From: Hyphomicrobiales bacterium
GTDB taxonomy: Bacteria > Pseudomonadota > Alphaproteobacteria > Rhizobiales > Beijerinckiaceae
DNA: 64,000 nucleotides
Reading direction: 5' to 3'
NCBI GenBank assembly: GCA_027484605.1
Contig: JAIXSR010000116.1
Coordinates: forward strand, 39,357-103,356
Below the pieces are notes generated by a model that was given only the letters and a program-made list of their open reading frames with translations, was not told where the DNA came from and did not search any database. Of this stretch, positions 53,722 to 63,331 are shown one piece after another (position 1 is the first letter of the stretch; each line of letters opens with the position of its first letter). The position numbers and the translations under genes are program-made.

Positions 53722-54501
53722 TCAGCCCGTCCGCTTGAGGAAGCCCTGGGCGGCCACCGTGACCATGAGCCGGCCTTCGATCGACTTGTCGATGACGAAT
53801 TCCGGATGCGCCTCGAGATATTCGCGCATCGCCGTCATCGGGTTGTCGCCGGGCGACCAGGGGCGGTCCGGGAAGAGATCGGCCGGCATGTCCTCGACGA
53901 AGGAATCGAAGACGACGCAATAGCTGCCCTTCGAGACCATCGGGGCATAGGCTTCGAGTTCCGCCAGCACATGGGCGTGGGTGTGCATGGAATCGAGGAA
54001 GACCATGACGGTCTTGTGGCCTGTCGCAGCCTCCCGGACGGCGGCGACCGTCTCGGGGGCGATGCTCGAGCCCTCGACGAGATGCAGCATCGGCCGCAGG
54101 GGATGGGCATCCAGCGCGGCGCGGTTATGCGGGCGGATATCGATGTCGATGCCGATGACCTTGCGCTTCGTCTTGCGCGGCTCGAGCGTGGTGCCGGCGG
54201 CCATGGCGTCGCAGTAATCGAGCATGGCGAGGATGCTGGCGCTGAGGATCAGCGAGCCGCCATGGGCGATGCCGGTCTCGATCACCAGGTCCGGCTTGAT
54301 CTGCCAGATCAGTTCCTGCACGGCCCACATATCCTGCGGGTACTGGATGATCGGGCGGCCGAGCCAGTCGAAATTGTAGACGTATTTCTTCCGCATCGAG
54401 GATTCGAGCCAGGCCTGCGAGAGCTGCCGGAACTCGGTATCGCCCTGATAGGCTTCGAGGCGCGCCAGGCGTTCTTCGGCGAATTGTTTGACGGGGTCCA
54501 T
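53722..54501 (-). CDS. CmcI/rhamnosyl O-methyltransferase family protein
   Basis: 259 residues of the CmcI fold, which includes cephalosporin hydroxylases and SAM-dependent sugar O-methyltransferases. The SAM-binding strand is PDLVIETGIAHGGSLI, followed by GIDIDIRPHNR. The acidic metal-binding motif is VFLDSMHTHAHV. In this operon of deoxy-sugar genes, O-methylation of the sugar is the most probable job. It is the last gene of the operon, 10 bases after the SDR gene. Confidence 0.85.
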   Translation of the reverse strand: MDPVKQFAEERLARLEAYQGDTEFRQLSQAWLESSMRKKYVYNFDWLGRPIIQYPQDMWAVQELIWQIKPDLVIETGIAHGGSLILSASILAMLDYCDAMAAGTTLEPRKTKRKVIGIDIDIRPHNRAALDAHPLRPMLHLVEGSSIAPETVAAVREAATGHKTVMVFLDSMHTHAHVLAELEAYAPMVSKGSYCVVFDSFVEDMPADLFPDRPWSPGDNPMTAMREYLEAHPEFVIDKSIEGRLMVTVAAQGFLKRTG

Positions 54502-54511
54502 GGTGCCTCCC

Positions 54512-55348
54512 TCAGGCGGATGCGATGGCCGGGCTCGAGGCCCGGGCGACGGGGGTGAAGAGGCTGCGGACAGCCTCGCGTGGATCGGCGCCGAATTCGG
54601 CGCGGATCCGGGTGATGTCGATCGGCGGAAACAGGATGCGTGGTGCGCCGGGCTCCACCGTCACTTCCGCGCCGGTCGCGGCGGTGATGGCGTCGATCCA
54701 TTCGGCATGGGTGGTGCGGGTGCCGCTGGCGATGTTGTAGATACCGGTGGCCGGCCCGCGCGCCATCCGGGCGAGGAGCGGCACCACATCGTCGATATGG
54801 ATGTAATCCTTCGCGGAATCGAGCGCGCTCCGCAGGTGGATCCGGCCGGTCGCGGCATCGCGCAGCAGCGAGGGGATGAAATTCTCCGAATCCGCATCTT
54901 CGCCGCCGACGACATTGGAGAGCCGAGCGACACAGGCGCGGCCGCGGCTGCCCTGCAGGCAGAGGCTCTCGCCCATGAGCTTGGAGAGATTGTAGAGATC
55001 CGAGCCGGAATGGGGGTTCACGTTCAGGCCCATATCCTCTCGGGCCGGGCGGTCGTCGCTGGCGGCACCACCATAGATGCGGGTCGAGGAGAGATAGACG
55101 AGGCGGTCGAAACGGGCTTCCGCCAGCAGTCGCCGAAGGATGCCGACATGCGCCTCGACCGTTTCCAGCGGGCGGGTGCGGAAATCGGCCGTCACGCCGA
55201 TGCCATAGACGACCTGCCCGAGATCCTCGCGCCAGAGCGCCTCATCGCCCCGCGCCGGGGCGAAGACATCCTCGCCGGCCGCGCGGAGCCCGGCGACAAG
55301 GCGCCGCCCGATGGTTCCGCTGGCCCCGAGGATGGTGAACCGGGTCAT
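54512..55348 (-). CDS. NAD-dependent epimerase/dehydratase family (SDR) reductase
   Basis: 278 residues. The Rossmann motif is TILGASGTIGRRL and the catalytic YxxxK is in DLYNLSKLMGE. The Ser partner lies in VYLSSTRIYGG. In this context it probably reduces the 4-keto group of the CDP-sugar. It overlaps the acyltransferase gene by 4 bases. Confidence 0.87.
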   Translation of the reverse strand: MTRFTILGASGTIGRRLVAGLRAAGEDVFAPARGDEALWREDLGQVVYGIGVTADFRTRPLETVEAHVGILRRLLAEARFDRLVYLSSTRIYGGAASDDRPAREDMGLNVNPHSGSDLYNLSKLMGESLCLQGSRGRACVARLSNVVGGEDADSENFIPSLLRDAATGRIHLRSALDSAKDYIHIDDVVPLLARMARGPATGIYNIASGTRTTHAEWIDAITAATGAEVTVEPGAPRILFPPIDITRIRAEFGADPREAVRSLFTPVARASSPAIASA

Positions 55349-55833
55349 GTGCGCTTCCCGATGGCGCGGGCCGGGTTGCCGGCATAGACGGTATAGGCCT
55401 CGAACTCGCCCTTGACGAGCGTGCCCGCGGCCACGACGCAGCCGCGCCGCAGGATGGCGCCGTCGAGCAGGACGCAATTCGCGCCGATCCAGACATCATC
55501 CTCAATGACGATCCCGCCCTTGCCGGGCAGGAAGCCCTGCTCCCGGATCAGGCGCGAGGCGTCCTTGTAGGCGTGGTTGACCGGCGCGAAGGTGCAATTG
55601 GCGGCGATGGCCACCGAATTGCCGATCCGGATGCCCTGGCCGGTATAGAGCACGCAGCCGGCATTCAGATAGACATGCTCGCCGATGACGAGATCGCCCG
55701 ACCCACCGGCCGGCTTGATCTTGACGAAACTGTCGATCATCGAATGGGCGCCGATCTCGATCCGGGTGCCGCGGGTCGAATCCTCGATATCCGCCAGTTT
55801 CGAGACGCGCGCGGTGGGATGGATGGTGATCAT
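55345..55833 (-). CDS. Left-handed beta-helix (hexapeptide) acyltransferase
   Basis: 162 residues with hexapeptide repeats such as IGAHSMIDSFVKI, IGNSVAIAANCTF and IEDDVWIGANCVLLDG. A likely catalytic His is in APVNHAYKDA. Proteins of this type use acetyl- or acyl-CoA to modify sugars. It overlaps both neighbours by 4 bases, so it belongs to the sugar operon. The acceptor is not known. Confidence 0.86.
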   Translation of the reverse strand: MITIHPTARVSKLADIEDSTRGTRIEIGAHSMIDSFVKIKPAGGSGDLVIGEHVYLNAGCVLYTGQGIRIGNSVAIAANCTFAPVNHAYKDASRLIREQGFLPGKGGIVIEDDVWIGANCVLLDGAILRRGCVVAAGTLVKGEFEAYTVYAGNPARAIGKRT

Positions 55834-57056
55834 GTCACCTCAAGCTCCGGCACCGCGACGACGAATTTCCCACCCCAGGCCCGGATCCCGGCCAGCTGTT
55901 CCATCACTTCCTGCCGGATGTTCCAGGGCAGGATCAGCACCAGATCGGGCCTGTCATTCCACAGATGGGCCTCGTCCACGATCGGGATCCGGCTGCCGGG
56001 CATGAACTTGCCCTGCTTTGCGGCGGCGCGATCAACGACATACGGCACGAGATCGGGCCGGATGCCGGCGAAGTTCATCAGGGTATTGCCCTTGGCGGCC
56101 GCGCCATAGGCACCGACGCGCAGGCCCTTCCGCTTGGCCTCGATCAGGAAGGCGACGATGCCGTCCTTGACCGCTTCGGCCTGCTTCTGGAGCGTGGCGT
56201 AGTAATCCGCCCGCTTCATGCCTGCCGCTTCCTCGCGGGCCAGCATGGCGCCGACGGCCGGGCTGACAGGCCGCGTGCCGGTATCGCTGCGCTGGGCGAA
56301 GACGCGCAGGCTGCCGCCATGGGTGGGGATTTCCTCGACATCGAAGACGGTCAGGCCATTGGCCGCGAAGATGCGGGCGACGGCAATCAGCGAGAGATAG
56401 GAATAATGCTCGTGATAGGCCGTATCGAACTGGTTCAGCGCGACCATGTTCAGCAGATGCGGGAATTCGAAGGTCGAGACGCCCGCAGGCTTGAGGAGCT
56501 TCGCAAAGCCGCCGGCGAAATCGTTGATATCCGGCACATGGGCCAGCACATTGTTGGCAGCGGTGAGGTCGGCCGCGCGGCCTTCGCGGGCGAGGCGTTC
56601 GCCGAGGGCGACGCCGAAAAATTCCTCGACAATGTCGATGCCCTTGGCCCGCGCGGCCTCGGCAGTCGAGCGCGTTGGCTCGATGCCGTAGCAGGGAATG
56701 CCGGCGGCTTTCACATATTGCAGGAGATAGCCGTCATTGGCGGCGATCTCGACGACGCAGCTCCCTGCACCGAGCCCGAGGCGCTGGCGCATGGCCGCGA
56801 CATAGGCTTCCGAATGCTTCAGCCAGCTCGTCGAGGTGGAGCTGAAATAGGCGTATTCCTCGGTGAACAGCGCCTCCCGGCCGGCATAATCCTCGGTCTG
56901 GACCAGCCAGCAGCTGTCGCAGGCCATCACGCGGAGCGGAAACCAGGTTTCCGGCGCCTGCAGTTGCGCGGCCGTGAGATAGGCATTCGAGGGCGGCGAG
57001 GCCCCGAGATCGAGAAAGGTGTGGCGGAGCGGCGCGCCGCAATGCCGGCATTTCAC
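55830..57056 (-). CDS. Sugar C-methyltransferase (TylCIII/NovU-type)
   Basis: 408 residues. An N-terminal zinc domain (CRHCGAPL and MACDSCWLVQ) is followed by a SAM-binding domain (VVEIAANDGYLLQYVKAAG), with EFPHLLNMVALNQFDTAYHE in the middle. The C-terminal Rossmann-like part contains GAYGAAAKGNTLMNF. This three-part plan is that of NDP-hexose C-3 methyltransferases that make branched sugars. It overlaps neighbours by 4 bases on each side. The C-3 position is inferred from the family. Confidence 0.88.
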   Translation of the reverse strand: MKCRHCGAPLRHTFLDLGASPPSNAYLTAAQLQAPETWFPLRVMACDSCWLVQTEDYAGREALFTEEYAYFSSTSTSWLKHSEAYVAAMRQRLGLGAGSCVVEIAANDGYLLQYVKAAGIPCYGIEPTRSTAEAARAKGIDIVEEFFGVALGERLAREGRAADLTAANNVLAHVPDINDFAGGFAKLLKPAGVSTFEFPHLLNMVALNQFDTAYHEHYSYLSLIAVARIFAANGLTVFDVEEIPTHGGSLRVFAQRSDTGTRPVSPAVGAMLAREEAAGMKRADYYATLQKQAEAVKDGIVAFLIEAKRKGLRVGAYGAAAKGNTLMNFAGIRPDLVPYVVDRAAAKQGKFMPGSRIPIVDEAHLWNDRPDLVLILPWNIRQEVMEQLAGIRAWGGKFVVAVPELEVT

Positions 57057-57613
57057 AGGGCAACTCCCTTGAAGCTGTCATCAATCATCGGATGGCCGCG
57101 ATCCCGGTCGGACAAGACCGAAACCGGGAGCGGCCAGGTGATTCCGAAGGCCGGATCGAAGGCATTCACCGCGCCTTCGGCCTCGGGGGCATAGGCCCGG
57201 GAATGGCAGTAGAGGATCTCGACATCCGGCGAGAGCGCCTGGAAGCCGTGGGCGCAGCCCTCCGGGATCAGCAGGGCGCGGCCATTCTCGGCAGAGAGGA
57301 TCTCGGCATGCCAGTGCAGGTAGCGCGGGGAGGCGGGCCGCAGGTCGAGCGCCACGTCCCAGATCTCGCCGCGCAGGCAGGTGACGAGCTTCATCTCGGC
57401 ATGCGGCGCGTGCTGGAAATGCATGCCGCGGATCGTGCCCTGCGCGGCCGAATAGGTATGGTTGATCTGGGCGACCGGCCGGTTCCAGCCCGCTTCCCGC
57501 AGGGTCTCGGCGCAGAAAACCCGCGCGAGGAAGCCGCGTGGGTCGCCCAGCTTCTGGCGATCGACCCGCGTCAGCCCGTCAAGGGGCAGGGGATGGAGCG
57601 CGAGGCGGCTCAT
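57053..57613 (-). CDS. rfbC: NDP-4-keto-6-deoxy-sugar 3,5-epimerase (RfbC/RmlC-like)
   Basis: 186-residue cupin of the RmlC family. Signature segments: RGMHFQHAPHAEMKLVTCLR, DVALDLRPASPRYLHWH, LIPEGCAHGFQAL and GITWPLPVSVLSDRD. The substrate is probably the CDP-4-keto-6-deoxyglucose made by the next enzyme upstream, not dTDP. Whether it acts at C3, C5 or both cannot be read from the sequence. It overlaps the dehydratase gene by 4 bases. Confidence 0.88.
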   Translation of the reverse strand: MSRLALHPLPLDGLTRVDRQKLGDPRGFLARVFCAETLREAGWNRPVAQINHTYSAAQGTIRGMHFQHAPHAEMKLVTCLRGEIWDVALDLRPASPRYLHWHAEILSAENGRALLIPEGCAHGFQALSPDVEILYCHSRAYAPEAEGAVNAFDPAFGITWPLPVSVLSDRDRGHPMIDDSFKGVAL

Positions 57614-58683
57614 GCAGCCTCCGCGAAGGCGCGGAGATCGGCATCGCAGAGGGCGAGTGCGGATTGTCCGTCCGCCTCGGCGCGATACCAGGCCATGGTG
57701 CGCGCGATGCTCCCGGCAATGTCCCAGCGTGGCCGGATGCCGAGCGCCGTGCGGGCGCGGGCGGTTTCCAGGGCCAGCCAGCCGGCTTCATGCGGGCCGG
57801 CGGTGCCATCGCCATAACGCACGGAAGCCTGCGGGAAGTGCTGGCGCGCCTGTTCGATCACATCCCGGACGGTGGCCGCCTCATGGGTATGCGGGCCGAT
57901 ATTGTAGGCAGAAGCGAGCGAAGGATCTGCCCAGAGGCGTTCGGCGAGGACGAGATAGGCATTGACCGGTTCAAGCACATGCTGCCAGGGGCGGATCGCC
58001 TGCGGACGGCGGATCTCCAGCGGCTGGCCGGCAAGCCAGGCGCGCACGGCATCCGGAACCAGCCGGTCCTCCGACCAGTCTCCGCCGCCGATGACATTGC
58101 CGGCGCGGGCCGAAGCGATGGCCTTGCCTTCCGCACGGAGGAAGGAATCGCGGTAGCTGGCGATGACGATCTCGCTGGCGCCCTTGCTGGCGCTGTAGGG
58201 ATCATAGCCGCCGAGCGCATCATCCTCGCGGTAGGGAAACGGATGCTCGAGATTGTGATAGACCTTGTCAGTCGTCACCATCACGGCGACGCGGCAGGCT
58301 TCGAGGCCGCGCAGGGCCTCCAGAAGGTGCACGGTGCCCATGACATTGGTGGCGAATGTCTCGACCGGTTCGCGATAGCTCGCGCGGACCAGCGGCTGCG
58401 CAGCCATGTGCAGCACGATTTCCGGCCGTGCCGCGCGGACTGCACCGATGAAGGTTTCGCGATCGCGGATGTCGAGGAAATGGCTGTCGACGAGGGCCGC
58501 AAGCCCGAGCTTGCCGAAGAGATCCGGGTGGGTATTCGGGGGCAGGGCGATGCCGGTCACGCGCGCGCCCATGCGCGCGAGCCACAGCGCGGCCCAGCCT
58601 CCCTTGAAGCCGGTATGGCCGGTGAGCAGAACGCGCTTGCCGCGCCAGAAATCCGGCGAGGCCGTGGCTACCATGTCTTCCAT
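57610..58683 (-). CDS. rfbG: CDP-glucose 4,6-dehydratase
   Basis: 357 residues. The NAD-binding motif is [18 protein letters not shown], diagnostic of RfbG. Further features are [26 protein letters not shown] and the YxxxK in [13 protein letters not shown]. It converts CDP-glucose to CDP-4-keto-6-deoxyglucose. An SD-like AAGG precedes the ATG at 58683; a second Met at 58674 is possible. It overlaps rfbF by 16 bases. Confidence 0.94.
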   Translation of the reverse strand: MEDMVATASPDFWRGKRVLLTGHTGFKGGWAALWLARMGARVTGIALPPNTHPDLFGKLGLAALVDSHFLDIRDRETFIGAVRAARPEIVLHMAAQPLVRASYREPVETFATNVMGTVHLLEALRGLEACRVAVMVTTDKVYHNLEHPFPYREDDALGGYDPYSASKGASEIVIASYRDSFLRAEGKAIASARAGNVIGGGDWSEDRLVPDAVRAWLAGQPLEIRRPQAIRPWQHVLEPVNAYLVLAERLWADPSLASAYNIGPHTHEAATVRDVIEQARQHFPQASVRYGDGTAGPHEAGWLALETARARTALGIRPRWDIAGSIARTMAWYRAEADGQSALALCDADLRAFAEAA

Positions 58684-59438
58684 GGTGCCTTGCCCGAGGC
58701 CCAGAGATCCTCCAGGAGGTTCTTCTCGCGCAGCGTGTCCATCGGCTGCCAGAACCCGTCATGCTGGAAGGCGCGCAACTGGTCCGCTGCTGCAAGGGCG
58801 CGCATGGGCTCGACTTCCCAGCTCGTGGCATCGCCGTCGATCATTTCGATCACGCGGGGCGAGAGAACGAAGAAGCCGCCATTGATCCAGCCGCCTTCGC
58901 CGCGCGGCTTCTCGATGAAGCCGGTGACCTTCTCCCCGTCGAGACCGAGCGAGCCGAAACGGCCCGGCGGCAGCACGGCCGTCACCGTGGCCAGCCGGCC
59001 ATGTGTGCGATGGAAATCGAGCGAGCCGGAAATGTCGACATTCGAGACGCCATCGCCATAGGTGAAGCAGAAGGCTTCCTCGTCGCGCAGGTAACGGGCG
59101 ACGCGGCGGAGGCGCCCGCCCGTCATCGTGTCCTCGCCGGTATCGACCAGCGTGACGCGCCAGGGCTCGGCCTGTTCGCGATGCACTTCCATGCGGTTCT
59201 TCGTCATGTCGAATGTGACGTCCGACATGTGAAGGAAGTAGTTCTGGAAGTATTCCTTGATCAGATAGCCCTTGTAGCCGCAGCAGATCACGAATTCGTT
59301 CACGTTGTGAGACGCGTACATTTTCATGATGTGCCAGAGGATCGGCTTTCCGCCGATCTCGATCATCGGCTTGGGCCGCAGGTGCGTTTCCTCCGAAATG
59401 CGGGTGCCGAGGCCGCCCGCAAGGATCACTGCCTTCAT
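58668..59438 (-). CDS. rfbF: Glucose-1-phosphate cytidylyltransferase
   Basis: 256 residues. The nucleotidyltransferase motif is [22 protein letters not shown] and the family continues [20 protein letters not shown]. Internal features [17 protein letters not shown] and [14 protein letters not shown] fit RfbF. It makes CDP-glucose from CTP and glucose-1-phosphate, the entry step of this pathway. It overlaps the glycosyltransferase gene by 4 bases. Confidence 0.96.
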   Translation of the reverse strand: MKAVILAGGLGTRISEETHLRPKPMIEIGGKPILWHIMKMYASHNVNEFVICCGYKGYLIKEYFQNYFLHMSDVTFDMTKNRMEVHREQAEPWRVTLVDTGEDTMTGGRLRRVARYLRDEEAFCFTYGDGVSNVDISGSLDFHRTHGRLATVTAVLPPGRFGSLGLDGEKVTGFIEKPRGEGGWINGGFFVLSPRVIEMIDGDATSWEVEPMRALAAADQLRAFQHDGFWQPMDTLREKNLLEDLWASGKAPWKTW

Positions 59439-61399
59439 GCGCGTTCCCCGTTGTAGCGGCGGACCATCTCGAGAAATCCGGCTTCGAGGCCGCGGGCGCG
59501 CGCCTTGAAGTCGAAGAAGGGGCTCTCGGACATCCGGTCGCGCAGGGTCGATCGGATTTCCGCCAGAGCCGGGATGTCGGAGGCCAGCTTGACAGCCAGA
59601 TCGACGAACTGTTCCTCGGTATCGGCAACCCAGCCGCCAAGGCCGAGCGGTTCGAGCACCATGTCGCTCAGTCGGCCGACCGAGACGCGGTCGCGCTTGG
59701 AGATCACGGGAACGCCGGAGAACAGCGCCTCGAAGGTCGTGGTGCCGGCATTGTGCGGCCAGCAATCGAGGGCAATGTCGAATTCCTTGTAGCCGTTCCA
59801 GTGCTCAGGCGTGCTGACCAGATCGATGCGGGACCGGTCATAGCCCAAACCTTCGAGGCGCTGGTAGAAGCGCTCGACGGTATCCGGATCGTCGAAGGTT
59901 TTCTGGTCGAAGCGCAGCTTGCTCCCCGGGACACGCTCGAGGATCTCGCGCCAGACCGCGAGCAGGCGGTTATTGAGCCGGATCATGCGGGTCATGGTGC
60001 CGAAGGTGATATAGCCCTTCGACATGGCGGGCGGCGGCACAACATCCGCGGCGCGGTGGCGCGGCGGGTTGTAGGCATAGACCGGTGCCTCGATATTGAG
60101 GACGGTTTCGCTGAAATAGGGATCCGAGCCCGACGGGCAGAAATTCTTGTCGCCGATGAAATAGTCCATCTGCTCGAAGCCGGTCGTGTAGCCGAAGCCG
60201 AGATAGGTCGCCTGGATCGGCGCCGGCTTCATCGCGAAGACGGGCAGGCGGTTGCCATGGGTATGGCCGGCCAGATCGATCAGGATATCGATATCGTCGG
60301 CGCGGATCTGGGCGGCCATTTCCTCGTCGCTCATCTGCACCACATCGACCCATTTGTCGAAGAAGCGCTTGAAATAGACGGTGTGCTCGTCCGGCTTGAT
60401 CACGTTGGCGTAGGCGAAGACCTCGAATTTCGACTTGTCGTGGTTCCGGAGGATCGGTTCGATGAAGTACGACACGACGTGCGTATAGAAATCCGGCGAG
60501 GAATAGCCGATCCGGATCCGGCGATCCTTCACCGGCGGGCGCAACGTGTGCGAATACTGTTTCTTGTCCTTGCTGAGCAGGCCGGCAAGGCGCTGGTATT
60601 CATGGAAGACCTGTTCCTGTGTCTTCCGGTCATCATAGTTGATCGTGAACAGATAGGCCGTGCCGGTTGCGACGTTGGTCGGATCGATGGCCTGTGACCG
60701 TTCGTAGTAGCTCATCGCCTCCTCGAGTTCCCCGAGGATGACGTGCGAGGTCGCCATGGCGTTGAGCGCTTCCTCGCTCTCGCCCTTGGTGATCTCGAGC
60801 GCCCGTTCGGCGGCGCGCAAGGCTTCCACATAATGCTGGGCGTCCTGGTTGGCCGCGCAGATCATGAGATGAACGATGGTGTTCTCGGGGTCCTGGGCCG
60901 CAACCGATTTCAGCATGTCGATCGAGGCATCGAGATTGTCGCGCTTCAGACGGCGGACATTGGCGAAGTTCATGCGGGCGGTGGTGTGCCGCGAATCGCG
61001 CTGCATCGCCTGCCAGAAATACCATTCCGCTTCGTCCAGCTTGTTGTCGCGGATCAGCAGGACGCCCTCGTTGACCATGGCATCCGGATTTTCCGGCTCG
61101 ATATTGAGCGCCATGTCGTTGAAGCGCTTGGCTTCGGGGAAGTTCTTTTCGGCCAGCTTGATGTTGGCGAGCGTCGTCAGCGCCGAATGATTCTCGGGAT
61201 TGGCCCGGATCGCGCGCTGGAGCATCTGCTCGGCCAGCTGGACATGGCCGTCCTTCTTGACGAGAACCGCCAGATTTCCAAGCACTTCCGAGGAGTTGGG
61301 GTAGTAGCGAAGCAGCTTCTTGTAGAGCGTCTTGGCCTCTTCCGTCCTGCCGGCAAGCTGGCTATCGACGGCCTTCGCAAACATCACAACTGGCTTCAT
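59435..61399 (-). CDS. TPR-GT41 (SPINDLY/OGT-like) glycosyltransferase, candidate flagellin glycosyltransferase (FlmG-like)
   Basis: 654 residues. TPR repeats cover about residues 1-245 (for example [21 protein letters not shown]). The C-terminal GT41 domain has [59 protein letters not shown] and [19 protein letters not shown], the donor-binding features of OGT/SPINDLY. Caulobacter FlmG has a related TPR plus glycosyltransferase plan and modifies flagellin. It lies next to flagellin genes and heads the sugar operon. The start at 61399 was chosen for GGAG upstream. Confidence 0.88.
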   Translation of the reverse strand: MKPVVMFAKAVDSQLAGRTEEAKTLYKKLLRYYPNSSEVLGNLAVLVKKDGHVQLAEQMLQRAIRANPENHSALTTLANIKLAEKNFPEAKRFNDMALNIEPENPDAMVNEGVLLIRDNKLDEAEWYFWQAMQRDSRHTTARMNFANVRRLKRDNLDASIDMLKSVAAQDPENTIVHLMICAANQDAQHYVEALRAAERALEITKGESEEALNAMATSHVILGELEEAMSYYERSQAIDPTNVATGTAYLFTINYDDRKTQEQVFHEYQRLAGLLSKDKKQYSHTLRPPVKDRRIRIGYSSPDFYTHVVSYFIEPILRNHDKSKFEVFAYANVIKPDEHTVYFKRFFDKWVDVVQMSDEEMAAQIRADDIDILIDLAGHTHGNRLPVFAMKPAPIQATYLGFGYTTGFEQMDYFIGDKNFCPSGSDPYFSETVLNIEAPVYAYNPPRHRAADVVPPPAMSKGYITFGTMTRMIRLNNRLLAVWREILERVPGSKLRFDQKTFDDPDTVERFYQRLEGLGYDRSRIDLVSTPEHWNGYKEFDIALDCWPHNAGTTTFEALFSGVPVISKRDRVSVGRLSDMVLEPLGLGGWVADTEEQFVDLAVKLASDIPALAEIRSTLRDRMSESPFFDFKARARGLEAGFLEMVRRYNGERA

Positions 61400-61598
61400 C
61401 TGGCGCTCCGAAACCTCGAACACGATAGGTTTTCGCCGGGGGCAAAAACCGGTTCCGACCTTTACCGGCGTCGCGGATCGGGCGGTCATGCCGGGACTTT
61501 CGCCACAGGACGCGCCGGATGGGCCGCCGCCGGGCTGGTCCTCCGTTATCGAGATGTAAGCGAAGATGGTTAACGATCCTGAAATAGCCGTCCTCTCC

Positions 61599-61613
61599 GC
61601 AGCGGCTCTGCCA
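61599..61613 (-). promoter_or_regulatory. Sigma-54-like promoter for the glycan operon
   Basis: On the minus strand TGGCAGAGCCGCTGC has GG and GC exactly 10 bases apart and fits TGGCA at -24. It lies just downstream of the flagellin terminator and about 200 bases before the glycosyltransferase start. A GTTAACG box occurs at 61569-61575. Confidence 0.6.
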
Positions 61614-61615
61614 TG

Positions 61616-61645
61616 AGAAAGGGGGCCGGAACGGATCCGGCCCCC
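61616..61645 (-). terminator. Terminator of flagellin gene 1
   Basis: GGGGGCCGG (61621-61629) pairs with CCGGCCCCC (61637-61645). On the minus strand UUUCUC follows. A weak U-run, but the stem is very stable. Confidence 0.75.
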
Positions 61646-61673
61646 TGGGCAGTCGGAAAGCAAGGCGAGGCGG

Positions 61674-63260
61674 TCAGCCGAGCAGGCGGAGCAGGTTCTG
61701 CGAGTTCTGCGCCCCGGCGGTGAAGGCCTGGACCGCGAATTGCTGCTGGGTCTGCAGGGCCGTCAGCTTGGCGGATTCCTCGGCCACGTCGGAGGCCACG
61801 AGATCATCGCCCAAGGTCTTCATGTTGGTGGAGAATTCCTTGTTGATCTCGTAGCGGTCCTCGATGAAGGACGAGTAGTTGCCGAACTGGGCCTGGAGCT
61901 GGTTGATCACGGTCATCGCGGTCTGGGTTTCACCCAGCGAGTTCTGGATGTTGCCGTTGGTTGTCCAGGTTGTGCCGACGGTGGTCAGGCTGAGATTGCC
62001 CAGAACCGTCGTGTTGACACCGTTGATCGCAATCGGGTTCGCGGCGAACTCGTTCAGGATCACGCTCATGCCCTGGCCCTGGAGCAGGTTGCGCCCGGCC
62101 TGGACCACGTTGTTCTGGATGACGTTGGTGATTTCCGTCTTATAGGCCTCGTATTGCTGGCCGAGTTCGAGGCGTCTGGCATCATTCGAGGCCCCGAGGA
62201 TCGGGTTGCCCTGCACCACCGGGATGCCGGATGCCGCATTGAAGCGCGCCGTGCCGGACACGGAGTCGAAGGTGCCTGTCCCGTTGAGGACGGTGACCGC
62301 ATTGCCCGAGAGGTTGCGCACGGCAAGCCGGAACTGGCCGGCGGCCGACTGGACGAATTCGGCCCGGACGCCGGCATTCATCGCATTGATTTCGGCGATG
62401 ACCGAGTCGAGGTTCTTCACGGTCGTCGTCGCCCAGGTGCGGGCCACACCATCCGAGCCGAGGAAGGTCAGCGAGGAGCCTGCGGCCACCGAGGAACCGG
62501 CGAAGGTCGAGGCCGTGCTCACGGCGCCGCCGGTGCCGAAGCGCAGGCCCATCGGGTTCGAGCCGCCGAAGCCGGTCGGGGCCGAGGTGCCGTTGACGAA
62601 GCGCGAGGCGGCATAGGTGCCGTCATAGCCCGAGTTGATGCCGGCCGACATGTCGTCGATCACCTGCTGCGAGGAGGCACCGTCGACCGTGAAGCCGGTC
62701 TTGCCATCGGTGGCCTCGAGAACGATGACCGAGCCGGTGCCGTTGACCTGGAAGCGCATGGACACGCCGATATTGGCGTTGTTCAGCGCCTGGGCCACCT
62801 GGCCCCAGGTGGTGGTGTTGACCGCGCCGTTGAACGTATAGGTGAAGTTCTTGCCGTTATCCGAGGTGATCGACAGGCGGTGGCCGGTCGAGGCGCCGTT
62901 GACGGTGGTCGTGTCGGCGATGTTGGCGGTCGAGGTTGCCTGGATGGTCGGCGTCGAACCCGCATTCAGCGCATCCGAGGCCATGGTGTTCATCTGCTGG
63001 AGCAGGTTGCGAACCTGCTTGAGCGCGAGATCGGTTGATTCCAGCGTCTTGAGCGCTGTCGAGATGTTGTTGTTGACCCGGTTCAGGTTGTCCGAACGGC
63101 TCAGCATCGTCTCCGACATCGTATACTTGGTGGCGTCATCGGCGGCGCCGAAGATCGCCTTGCCGGTGGCAACACGCTTCTGCGAGATCTGGAAGAGGCG
63201 GTTGGTGGTCTGGAGGATATTGACGTTGGCCGCAGTGGCGGCGTTGAAAACGACAGACAT
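61674..63260 (-). CDS. fliC1: Flagellin 1
   Basis: 528 residues. The conserved N-terminal helix region contains LQTTNRLFQISQKRVATGKA and the C-terminal D0 helix reads LTALQTQQQFAVQAFTAGAQ then NSQNLLRLLG. The middle (about 130-400) is Ser/Thr/Gly-rich and forms surface domains, making the protein longer than many alphaproteobacterial flagellins. It is a candidate target of the glycosyltransferase encoded downstream. The leader has inverted repeats around the ribosome-binding site AGAAGG. Confidence 0.95.
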   Translation of the reverse strand: MSVVFNAATAANVNILQTTNRLFQISQKRVATGKAIFGAADDATKYTMSETMLSRSDNLNRVNNNISTALKTLESTDLALKQVRNLLQQMNTMASDALNAGSTPTIQATSTANIADTTTVNGASTGHRLSITSDNGKNFTYTFNGAVNTTTWGQVAQALNNANIGVSMRFQVNGTGSVIVLEATDGKTGFTVDGASSQQVIDDMSAGINSGYDGTYAASRFVNGTSAPTGFGGSNPMGLRFGTGGAVSTASTFAGSSVAAGSSLTFLGSDGVARTWATTTVKNLDSVIAEINAMNAGVRAEFVQSAAGQFRLAVRNLSGNAVTVLNGTGTFDSVSGTARFNAASGIPVVQGNPILGASNDARRLELGQQYEAYKTEITNVIQNNVVQAGRNLLQGQGMSVILNEFAANPIAINGVNTTVLGNLSLTTVGTTWTTNGNIQNSLGETQTAMTVINQLQAQFGNYSSFIEDRYEINKEFSTNMKTLGDDLVASDVAEESAKLTALQTQQQFAVQAFTAGAQNSQNLLRLLG

Positions 63261-63331
63261 GGATGCACCTTCTGCTGCGGTTAAGGCCGTCCTGCAGGCT
63301 CATTCTTGAGATGCAGGGTGGTGTTCGATGC

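Noticed and set aside
53722..54501. Cephalosporin hydroxylase
   Set aside because: The family name is historical; no beta-lactam genes are nearby, and sugar O-methylation fits the operon better.
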